From Anisakis pegreffii (taxonomy: Eukaryota; Nematoda; Chromadorea; Rhabditida; Anisakidae), in assembly GCA_035041965.1 (NCBI GenBank), contig JAPYMA010001249.1, forward strand, positions 62,001-126,000: a stretch of 64,000 nt of DNA. Reading direction: 5' to 3'. This document shows, in pieces, positions 22,608-34,400 of the stretch. Made by a program: the position numbers and the translations under genes. Every line of letters starts with the position of its first letter. Within the stretch, counting starts at the first letter, position 1. The notes under the pieces are model-generated. The model was not told the DNA's origin, ran no database searches, and saw nothing but the letters and a program-made list of their open reading frames with translations.

Positions 22608-23934
22608 CTAATATCTTCATCGCTTGCTCTTATAATGCTATTCCACAGCGTTATGGCTTTGAAGAGTACTTGCGAGAGGTAATTTTCTCATTACAAAATC
22701 GCACAACATCATTTCAAACCACAACTACTTGAGCAACTTGAAAGCAAACCACAACTTGAACTTGAGCAAGTAAGGTATGTCTTTACACGCTTAAATTCGA
22801 AAGCGGTAGACATCGATCCTAATGAAATGCAAGTTCTGATCACAACAGTTTTCTTTTGGATTTCAGCTGAAGTTTATCTCAAAATTAAATGTCAAATTTG
22901 CGCATCAGAAAACAATTCTGAATAATAATGATGTACACAATTGCTGACTAATTTTAAGACAAATACACCAATTGGATTTTCGTACGCAAACCACAATTAC
23001 GAATGAAAATAATTTTTCACAATTCATCCGGTTATTCACCAAGTTCCTCCGAATGCTCTTGGATTGTCTAGTCAAATCAAAACATCGTTTGGAACCATTG
23101 CTTTACGTTTTATTCGATTTCGCAACATCAATAGGGAAAATACATGTGTATATTAGAACACAAGTGAACAGTGAACATTTTGAGGAAACTTTCAGCAGTA
23201 TCGTGCTGATAAGGAGAAAAAAGATTTTGACATAAAATTTTGAAGTGAACAACCATTCAGCAGCTAAACCACATTTCCGTTTAAAATGACATATCGAGTA
23301 TTGCTTCACCCCTCATTTGAATGATTATAGATACAAAAAGAGCAAAAATGAGAAACTCTCAACCTCAACGACGCTTCAACTAGAACCATTTTTTAACTAG
23401 AACCACACTTCGTTGACAGCATTCACAAATCGCATTTACAAGTACAATCGTCAATCACAGATCATTAAGATGCGTTAGAAATTGAAACAAAATTACAAAG
23501 AAGCAAAAATTCCCTTATTTTACAATAACGAAGAGAATTTAAAGACAATCACATAACTGACTGCTTCAGCTTGGACGGAAAAACGTGACACAAATTACCT
23601 AAAAAAGCAATAGTCAACACAACCGTTGAGAAAACAATGACAATGAAACAAACACTTTTATGAGACCGGAAATAAGCTCAACGTCGAGAGAAATCTTGAG
23701 TAATTATACTGAAGCATTGCAATTTTGATAATTTCGTAGATTTTACACAAGTCGACCGCTTTTCTGTAAACCATATCACATGTTCCTATATCGGAAAATA
23801 GATCTATATCCAATGCTTATTGAGCCTGAAAACGACTGCAATCGTAAGAGATCGACAAGTAATTACGATTCATCGAGCATCATCTGTCGGCGGCGCCTCT
23901 CTATGACTTCAATTTGGATAGCATAAATAAGATG
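22608..23934. other. No supported gene
   Basis: Near 22705-22775 a CAACTTGA/AACCACAACT word is repeated three or four times. Downstream of the TGA at 23935 the minus strand stays open around 23865-23930 (encoding IERRRRQMM), so the small membrane protein could have a longer spliced C-terminus. Otherwise AT-rich and featureless. Confidence 0.35.
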
Positions 23935-24252
23935 TCAATTCAACGGACACTGTCTGGCTTTCAGCCATAGAATTCGCAGAATCTGATGCAGCAAAACACT
24001 CAGTATAATAGCAATTGATACACCATCAACGTTGACAAACGCTTGGAATGTTTCATCTCAAATGAACGACAACAGCAATAATAATATGCAATAATTACAA
24101 TCGTGACGAGCAATCGGTCCAATGACCGTTGATTCAGAGCCAGTCATAATCTTCTGAATCGTCGAATTGATAGTAATAAGCTGATCCGATGACTGAGCAA
24201 GCAAGCAAACGATAATCGCCATACCACTGATGATCATTCGAATGAGTACAAA
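23935..24252 (-). CDS. Partial membrane protein, last two exons
   Basis: Exons 24252-24099 and 24041-23935 join in phase 1 and end in TGA, giving 86 residues. Hydrophobic helices lie in each exon (RMIISGMAIIVCLLA and GVSIAIILSVLLHQIL), separated by a polar segment, followed by a short basic tail. The codon pattern of the first exon (third positions mixed, few AT-only codons) differs from the surrounding AT-rich DNA. The acceptor CAAAAG is weak and 5' exons are missing. The gene ends about 630 bases downstream of the WSD1-like gene on the same strand. No family is recognised. Confidence 0.4.
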
Positions 24253-24884
24253 CTTTTGGTTGGGCAATAAAAATACGATAAAGATCAAAAAAAACGAAAA
24301 CAGAACTATTGTAGTTGGATACGATGAAACTGCTTAGAAATATATCAATCTCCACAATTGCACTACAAAAAAAAAAACAATCATGACTGCTGAAATACTG
24401 CGAACAAAAATAACTTCTCAGTCGACTCGTGATGACTTTCGTGGCACATCAATACTGATGAATTCACGTGAAAATCTTCTCGAGGATGGAGCTGAAACTA
24501 CGAACAAAATCAGCAACAGGATGAAGCAGTATTGATTCGGTGACAATAGCACTCACCGTTTGCGTATTTTTAAATGCGAATCACAGAGCGTCATTCAAAA
24601 CCAATCTGTTAAAAAGTCATTTGCTATTGCTAATGGAACGTTTTCCGTTTTGTCATTTTTACACTTCTGTTCTCCATCTACTTAAAGAATCACATGCCAA
24701 AACGTACCGCATAGTTTCCACTGAACTATCTCGTTAAACAATTTGGCTCAAAAACGGATTCAAAAACTACGAAGGACAAACTCTTGATCATAAGTGAACT
24801 TGATAAGAACGTCTCTGTGTGACTTCAAACAACATTTTGAGGTTAAATTCACACGACTCATCGAAATTCAAATTTTCACAAGGT

Positions 24885-27800
24885 TCAATTCAAAACTGTA
24901 CCATTCTCTTGTCTGTATGGTGCTAAAAGTTCAGCGACAGCATTCGTTGCCAATTCCGCACTCTCAAGTATAGGCACACAAATTGGTGCCCTCAGACGAG
25001 TAGCCATACTCTCATGAAATATTCGCATTCGACTTTCCAATTCACTCAGTTTATTGATGTATTCACTTCGATCGATCTGAATATCACTATTACTATTGAG
25101 TGAAGTGACAGAGTATTTATTTTTATCACTGCTAGAGTATCTTTTGAGTGCATACGAGTTTGCATCATTAACATTTTATATTGTGGTTCTCTTCGATTAC
25201 ATTTTCACAAAGTTCTGTAGAAATAGCGATCCGATGCTTATGTTGCACTGTACAGGAGTTAAGGGTTCGTTTCAAATGGACTGATGATCGGTTTTGTAAC
25301 GATTGGAACGAACGAAAACTTCGACTTACATGAGGGTTATTTCGTATACTATCCAATTCAGCTTGAACGTTACGAAGCAATACTTGCAGCTGTTCAACGC
25401 TGCAGTTCTCAATATCAATCTGGAAAATCAAATTACATATGCAGCAAATGAGGATGGGTGGAATTTTTCTTTCTTTGTGGTTATTGAGAAATTAGGTGAA
25501 CTGAGAGAAGTCTCACGTTTTGATCATCATCAACGATGCTGACTGATGTGGTGGATGATTCGTTGCCGAATGCAGCAGGTTTTGTGCTGACTGACGCTTC
25601 AACGGCACTGTCTCGTATAAACGGTACTCGCATGGGCAGAAAGGTCGTTTGACTCAGTGTTAATAATTTCATCGATAACTGCTCTAATAAACACCGTAAT
25701 TCAGCCTGAAATCATTCCGATAGTATTCACGCAACTCAAAATAGTCTCCTCACTCTTCTGTTCAACCTCTTCAGTTCCTTTCAACTAATCCTCGTGAACA
25801 GATGAGAGAAATTAGATAAAATGCTATACTCAACTGATGAAAGCAGAAATCGAGAGCGATTGATGAACGACTGAATACAAGTTCAAAAGTTATCTTTATT
25901 ATTTTTCACTTTCACTAACATGCCATTTTGAAAGCGACTGTAATGCGCTGTTATCAATTTGATGTATATGAATGAAATCATTTCTTGTTGAGGAAACAGT
26001 ACGAATGTAACAATGCATTACCTTGAAATGAACAAGTAACTGATCTGGGTCAGGAAAGCATACGGCATTAACCGAAACACTGAGCATGATGTCGTTACCA
26101 CACTGAACAAACGTGAATGCTGATTTTACAGAATCCGGTAAAGACGGATAGAACAATATCGACTGAATACGATTTGAATCCAACTCAATATCACCACTCG
26201 CGCGGAACAAGCTCACCACTATTGAATTATCCGTATAGAGCGATGAAAACAATCGACGACTCAATGAACTGGAAAAGGAAACTTCCGCTGAAAATCGAGC
26301 TAATTTTAGTGAAGATCGTATTTTCAACAACCAATTGTTCAAGTTTGTGGTTTTGAAGAAATGTCTTCGCCTTAAACAGTAGTGTTACAGACACAGAAAG
26401 TTGTCATCGAAAATGCGCATGCTCAACGTGGATGAGACGTCAAGAGAGGGCTTGAATGCAGCATCCTATAAAAACATCTGAGATTCACTAGTATAATGAT
26501 CGAACTCTATGCTGCACTACCGAAAAGCATGAGCATTCGTAAACCATCTATTTCTGATGGTTGATTCGGTTACTTTGATACTTGCCATTTTATCACGAAA
26601 TGTTAGTGAAATTTTAAGAGACAACTGTTTGACGAAGATGACTCACAAAGGAATCTTGAAAGACGTAATGTCAACGGTAAGACACCATCGAGCGCACCGG
26701 CTAGACGTCTCTGAACAGCCCAAACCCGCGGTATGGTGCCCTCAACACCGCACGGTACTTGCAGCGGTAACAAGATCATATCACATGGTTTATGTGCTTC
26801 CACAGGTATATATTCACGACATGAAACCGGAACTGTGGCACCGATGTCGGGCGGATGTGCTATACCCTGAACAAGTATTATGCATATTTCGATCTCTGTA
26901 ACTGTTCAGTATTGGTTCAGTGAGCGATTTCTGATTTTAAGGAAGCATATTCTATTTCCTCCTAAATGAGGCTGGTAGTGAGATGCTTAAACGCTTTCAA
27001 TGTATTATAGTCAACATCAAGATGAATAATTTCGAAGCAGTCAATGGTATTGATGCATAATTAAGCTTATGCCTAAATGTCACAGATACTACCCAATATA
27101 ACTTAATGGCTTCTGTAAATCAAAACTAGAAATCAACCGTTAACAACAAACACAATAATTGTAAGGGTACTATTAACAATATTACTCAAACATCAGTGAA
27201 CGACCTACTGAAGAACGAAAATGACGTCGAACAGCACCAGCGACAAATGCCAAAAATAACTCGATCGTTGCGGCACGCAGAATGCGCTCAGCGCGAAGCA
27301 ACTGATCAGTATCTGATAACCTTATCCATCTATACAAACGCTTATCACCTGAAAAACATAACACTCGATAGCCTCAACTGAACTATCCATATTCATTTCA
27401 TAATAACTTCAAATAATGAATTCAAAATAAGATTTCGAAGGCAATGTCACTGTCTACCGATCCAAATTATCTCGCGATGGATGGCATTCTCCCAGAAAGA
27501 AATGACTTGCTTGAAGCTGCTCTTGATGATGGAATATAACAAATGAAATGAGTACATAATAAATGCACAGATGAATATTTGCATAATAATCACAAAAAAA
27601 TATGATCGCAAATAGAAAGTGGGGCACCATTTCATAAGGCTCTGTAGATCTATCTAGTGATGTCAAATACTCGATAAATTACCACTTAATCCAATAAATT
27701 CTATAAACATATAGAGAGTTTCAATTGAAACATCCACAGAACATCCTGACCATATATCCAACGATCATTTTGATCGTTTGATGTTCGACGTACTCAAAAT

Positions 27801-30800
27801 GAAAAGCCCTTACCAGCTGTGTTACTGTCGCATTTATTCAAATTTTCCATCAGCACAGACTCATCACCATTATCCATCGTATCGTTCGCTATCCTATAAA
27901 CTATACAAATTTCAACGAACAAATCATCATTCACTTCCTTCGAATGCTCGAAACACTGTTATAGTCTTATTGACACCATGATGATTTTGTGGTATGTAAA
28001 TGCTGAATCTTTTATGGTATCGATTTTCGATAACGGCTCTATATACTTCATGGAAACATTTCACTCCTTACCGAAAGAACGAGGAAATTCAGCTGCATTT
28101 ATTTTTTAGTATCCGATTCAGTGAATCGCATGCGTTATCGTTAGATAAATGCTAAAATGGATAATCAATGACAGAAGTTTACTTCGAAATGGCATTTTTA
28201 ATTTCAACGAGTGAAGGTAACGTGAGTTAAAACGAACGATAATGGGAATAGGACGGAATACGATGTGAGAAATGAGGAAATAAAATCAGACTTGAATTTC
28301 AGTGAGACATTTCCGTGAACTGACCTGCTCGGCGAATGTGTTTCGATGATCAGTTCTCTCCAAATGGGATTCGTTGCACGAAGGCACATTGCGGCTATTG
28401 ATAAAGGTCCTACGCATGTAAACTAAACATCCTCATAAGATTTTATAAAGGCAAACCAACTATATAAGCGAAACAGAATGTGTCTTAGATGAGTATTTTA
28501 TGCTCCGTGCTTTGTTGATAGAATGTTTTATCTTCAGAGATCATAAATAGTAATACTCCGTTGAAATGGAACAATCTTCGTATTTCTTATCAACTATATG
28601 CGAGACTATTCACATGATAAATACTTTGCTAACATGGGATTGAATCATCAGCAAATTGTGTGCGATTGTAACTAGTCATTGTTGTCTTTATTGAAACAAA
28701 AAATTCTCCACAAAACAATTTCCACTAAAACAACTGATAAAGGCAACTTGCAAATTATGTAGACTATCGTAAGTATGAATCAGATTTTCCAAAAACTTCA
28801 CTTGTACTGTTTGTGCAATTGTTTGACATAACGTGATTATAAGATTCGTTTCGAAGCGTTGCGGTGAGAACGATTCTCCCATTTTTGGCTCAATATCGAA
28901 TACCAATCCACCATCTGTATAAAGTGATAGCAGCCGAGGCAAGCAAAATGTGAAACTGTAGCAGTCGTGCGTTATTAACGTTAAACAATAAGAGTTGTCG
29001 TGCTAAAAGTTCCAGACATTGTTTGACAAACATCATCGCATTTCAAACGTACACCATCCATTTAATTCTTGCCAAGAAATTCTTTGTGAAACTGAATGGA
29101 TACCAAAAAATAAGACTGTTCATGTCGAAGACTGAACTCATCGCAACGGTGTGTCATACTCAGGACACATCTAAGAATTTGTAAGGGTGACATTTGCAGG
29201 ATTCGAACTGTTCGAATGGACTCACATTTGTGGTATTTGCAAAATTTGGTACAATCAATAAAGTGGAACGAGAATGAATAGAATTGAGAAGTGAGGACGG
29301 TTCGTTGAGCACTGAAACCAAATCACTGATCACTTTTAGGCGTGTCTTCCTGCAATTCAGAACAAACAAGTAACAGTTAAGGATAAACGTTTCTGGCTGC
29401 TTGTCACTATAATTCCATTGTGGCAGAAAGTGGTAAGAGATCAATCGAAATACGGAGAATATATCTGCTTAGTGGAGAAATTATTTTATCATTTATATCA
29501 GCGGATGTAACGGAATGAAGCGATTAATGAACGATGGAAACGTATAAATAGAATGAAAAACTAACTGCTGATCCCAATATCGTACATCAGGTGCTGAACC
29601 GCTTTGTTCGATATCGCGGTATGCATGACACTGACAACTCTTTCGCTCATCATTCATAAATATCCTCGACAACTGGAAGGTAAACTCCATATTCATCAAC
29701 TATTCAAATGCAACACATTCTCTGAGTTGACGAATTTTTTAATCAGTTTCAGTTCTGACTTCGTCCATATGCACAATTCATTTTCTAATCGTTTCACCGA
29801 AGTGTTTTTTCGATAAACGAACAAGAAAGCACCAGAATAAGTTTTCTTTATTGTTTAATGTACAGAAGGAAGAACGAAAAGTACACGGATGAATAATAAT
29901 GACAACGGTAATTAACAATTAAAACAGCAGTAATAAACTACTTGCAACTCAACAATATTCGGATCAAACGCCGTTTGTGTGGTGAGAACGGCTCGGAATG
30001 GTACATTTCCTTGTAAAGGCCACCACGCATCACATCGACTGAAAAAATGCAAATGACCGCACTGAAAAGATTGATTAACGGTCGCAAAATTTTCAGTTGA
30101 AGAAACTGAGAAACGACAATTTTTCATGAAATCTGAAATTCTGAGAATTTCATTGAAATCTCATTTTGAATCACATTCTCTAACAGAAAGACCCTTCTGT
30201 ACCGCTCTATCACCAGAAGAGTATTCTGACGGAAAGAATGAATTCAACAATCAGTTCGATTTACTCCTTTTTTCATAAATGAGCAACAGATTTCCTAGTA
30301 TTTTGCACTCGCATCGCTGAAAATAATCTGATATCGAAGAATCTTTTCAATTTCTTCATCCGCTTATCTCGGTTCGCTCTCACAGTGCATACCGAAACGT
30401 TATCAACCTATTCAACTCAGCATCATGTCATCCGTGTAAAATTTACTTTCCCCCTTTAAACTGTCACTTTTCGCTTGAAAAGAATTTTGCCGAATTCGTT
30501 GTGAATTTGAAATCTGAGCAAGAGTGCTCGTAATGAATTCCATCTAACTTGTGTGGTGACGAAGAGCGATGCGTGAATCGATTTTTGAGGAATATGATGA
30601 GTCGAGAAAGAAGAACAATAGGAGCACACAGTGCTAGCAGGCAAACGACGACAATCGTAAACAACAGGCCGAATACGTGCTTCGTCAACGCACATAGGGC
30701 AACACATAACAGACCGTCGTGCAGTCGACGTTTCAGCAGTGGAGGCACCGAATTGACTTTCTGAAGGCATTTCATCAATCATTTTTCACTGCAATTTATT

Positions 30801-31416
30801 GACGCATTTTTGTGAATTCTCTCAATCGCATATCCTTCATGAACTTTTAGTTTAGATAGCGCACAATGTTCAAGACAACCTTGTGCTAACATAGTCATAC
30901 CTCCAGTCTGACATGATCAGTTAGCGCATATCTTATTTCACAAAAACAACGCGCAGGGATGCAATCTTATCCAGCGATATGCAATCATAAAAGTAGTGCA
31001 ACGATCGCATGAAGACTGGACGCTGAATTAGCACTTGAACGAAATTTTGAAGAATACGAACACATACTGATGAATTATCAAGTAGTTGTTCAATGAATGA
31101 AGTTTTTGCTTGAATAATAAACCATGCTATCGCATCAGAAAATATCTCTGTATATCACACAATATGTTTGCCATCACTTTTCGGTGATGCCGTGTCAAAA
31201 TGAATCAGAACTGTAGCGCATAAAGCATCAAATTACCGGTTTGTTTCGTGAGCAAGAAACAGCCGATTGTGAAGTTGTGTTGACGGTTGTTGAATTTTGC
31301 TGAGAATCATCATTTAAATTCTCATCGTGAGGTGCTGATAAATCTTGGTGCTGTTCTTGACGACGAACACACGATGTGCACCTACCACGCCAGCAGCTAA
31401 GCTGCTTGCAAACCAT
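24885..31416 (-). CDS. WSD1-like acyltransferase (wax ester synthase/DGAT family), degenerate active-site motif
   Basis: Exons, all phase-consistent: 31416-31237, 30760-30549, 30038-29942, 29672-29566, 29349-29226, 29002-28748, 28422-28325, 27893-27814, 27505-27458, 27348-27209, 26866-26676, 26268-26022, 25705-25517, 25419-25330, 25076-24885; 749 residues. Residues 1-60 are Cys-rich and polar, 77-118 strongly hydrophobic (membrane anchor), then comes a two-lobed condensation-type fold. Landmarks match bacterial and plant WSD1 proteins in order: RCDAWWPLQGNVPFRAVLTT (132-151, first strand), LTLITHDCYSF (247-257, position of HHxxxDG), LFLAFVAGAVRRHF (431-444), IGATVPVSCR (455-464), CDMILLPLQVP and WAVQRRLAGAL, and the C-terminal DIELDSNRI block. 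Only the second His (H252) of HHxxxDG survives; Asp and Gly are Ser and Phe. A coiled-coil tail covers about 657-720. Family members esterify fatty alcohols or diacylglycerol at membranes. Boundaries of exons 8 and 9 (27893-27458) are least certain. Confidence 0.75.
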
Positions 31417-34400
31417 ACATAAATAAGTCCTTAAATGAAGTTACATTCTGATAGGTGAGACGAATTTATGAGATATTATTCAGAATACGCTCATGCAAGC
31501 ATTCATGTGAACAATTCACTGGGTGTTTTCAAAATCGAACTACTCTCTCGCTGATGATGGTGGCATTCAAGTCCTCATATCTTAATGACAACTTGACTTA
31601 TTGTTTGTCTTCGATAGTCAAAATCAGTCAAAATCCAAAACATTCGTCATTTCAAGTTGACATCATTGATTGAGTTAACTTCATTGAATTGACACTGAGT
31701 TGATATATACTTGTTGCTGCCACTCATTGCTCATTGTCAGATCACTATTGATAGCACCGACTTTTTTTGCGTAGCGATTAAATTGCATTTCACTTCATTA
31801 TTGTTTTTGGCTAATAGCAAACCTTTTGTCCTTCACAGATCACGTTCGAAGTCAATTTTTCAAGCTAATGCCATGCTATGCAGAACTAGATGTCTCTCTA
31901 AGCCGTGAGTTCACTTGTTCAGTACTTGCACAGCGTTGAATAGCTTTCTCGATAAAAAAATCAGTTTTGCTGCAACGTAAAACACCGTAATAGTAACACA
32001 CTCGAATAGGCTTTTTGAATATCGCAACTACAATTTACATTTGATGAATTTTTATACGATTCAATATGCGTATTTATCACGTGAAGATCTGATGCACATT
32101 CAATAAGAGCAAATACTTGGCATAGAATTAATTTCAAATTCAATGTTGCATTTCATTTGTTCTGCTAAAAAAAACAAAATGAACGAAAACTCTCTTACGA
32201 GTAGCATTCGCTGAAAGTGCCAGTTTTTTTTCATGGAAAAGTGTTTAAGATTCGAAACACTTCATATTCGAACATCAATTATTAAAGATAGACACTTGAA
32301 CGCCTGAATAATCACTCTGCGGAGCTGAACAACTTAACAGATATTTTTGGAAATTCAATCGACAAAATGTCCTCCATTATCGGTTTTATTTTTTCATGAG
32401 TGCAGCTGTCATCAGCTGGATGTTGAGCTGGAAAACTTTTAAAATGAGTACTTCTATGACCAATAAAAAAACCTAGCATGGAGCGATCGCAATTCACTAA
32501 ATCGAACAAAAAATTACTAGACAAACAATATTGACGAAGGTGTATTTCGTCTCACAATCAGCTGACGACATAGTAACGTCAAAACAAGAGATATAACGAT
32601 ACAGTAATGTTTTAACTGCGTAAACAAAACGAGCGAACGCAACTGACGTTTGACATGAACCGAAAACACATCCATTATGAAATGCAATGAAAGAAGTACC
32701 AAAAACATCTGCTACTGATTCTGAAATGTGTCGCTTCTTCGCTTTTCCTTCGCATCCCTCCACAATAATCGAAATATTCAGTCCTCTTAATGAAACACTA
32801 ATCTGTTATCGTCTGCTGCTAAATTGAAACCGTTCATTTGGCTAGAAAATAGGTTTTTTTCAACGTGAATGAGATTGGAAACATCGAAAATAATATTTTT
32901 TCGTTAAAGCCTAACCAAAACTGAACAAAATAATTGGCTAACGAAAAGCAAATGCCTTGTTTTTAGTCATGCTAACAGTGAGCGATTTCTGCGAAGTGCA
33001 AGTGGTTTGTCCGATAAATCATACACGCACACTGACGAATGCTTAAATATGACACACAATAAGTTATGCGTAGCAATCATCTTGCTTCTAACCGCTCTAA
33101 TAAATTCAGATTACTGTCCATGGTGCTTCTGAGATGATTACGAATCGTCTTAATATTCTGACATGATTATGAACCCATATGAATTATTGCATTCCTAAAT
33201 GTCATTACCAATCTTACTGATCCATCTAAAGCAATATCCGACTAATATCTATTGAGTACTAATGAACTATCAATGAATCGTTATAATAAAATAAACTGCT
33301 AGTGTTTGCAGTACCATATCAAAATGAAAAATAACACAAGCACTCAGAGGTGAAAAGCGATTGCTTTGCACGTGAGTACTAGAGACGGGACCGGAATAGA
33401 AAATTCGATAGCACTGGAAACTGTCGTAAAAATAAACCACTGGTATCGTGGTGAACCGTGAGCAGAAGTCGGACGAGTCGTGAGGTCGAAAAATACCGGA
33501 AGACCGAAATGAGAAGAGACACACAGTGGCGATCAAGCAGCACGGAGTCACTTGAACGTGTAAGAGTTTACAATGTCTCGAAAAAAAAGTGGCTGCTTCC
33601 CATTTTGAAGTGTTATTCTTCCGGTTGAATCGGAATGAGAACACTGTAATTAAATAATCCAGAAAAAACCAACAACGAGACTGCAACTGGAAAGCACATC
33701 CCTAGTGCATGCGTACACAGAGAAAAAAAAAACAAAATACTCGCAAACAAACACATACGAATTGAATAAAAATGTCAATCACATTAGTACAACAGATTCA
33801 CAGTGTAGAAAGGAGTTCTTGATGAAAACGTTGCGAAATGAATCTGTCGGAAGTGAGTTGGAAACGTGAAAAAAAAACGAGATTTGATTGTAAATGAATA
33901 AGAATTGAACTTTCACAAGACCAGTTCTATAAAATTTCTTATTTATAAATTGAACACGAAGATATTTACAGTACAATGCACAGATAAAAATTCATGAATA
34001 CAAACATGTATAATACATACACATAAGTAAGTACATCAAAAATACATTTAAACAAACGTAACATTGTCTGCATTGAATGATTACGATGAGAAGAAGCAGG
34101 AATATTCATTCACGGGATGATAAGAAAAGTGGAAAGTGAAATTTATGCAAATAAAGTTAGCGCTCAATCAATCAGTGCCCAACTGCGTTAACGTTAAATT
34201 CAGAGTTTGGTTGGGAAGACTGTCTGAAAAAGGATTGAAGAGATGCACACTTTTGTCTCTTTGTCTCTGCAGTTATCAATCACAAATTGATGGATTGTTG
34301 AGCAGTGCAAATGAATTTGAAAAGCAATCAATGAGAACGAACAACACAAAATTAATTCAGTCCACTTGTCGAAACTGAAATTTAATTGACGTTTCACACG

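Noticed and set aside
24134..24355. A frame with DHQWYGDY, recalling the HQWYWSY motif of cytochrome oxidase subunit 2 (possible mitochondrial insert)
   Set aside because: Nothing else of the subunit is present, and another frame of the same DNA joins in phase to a downstream exon.
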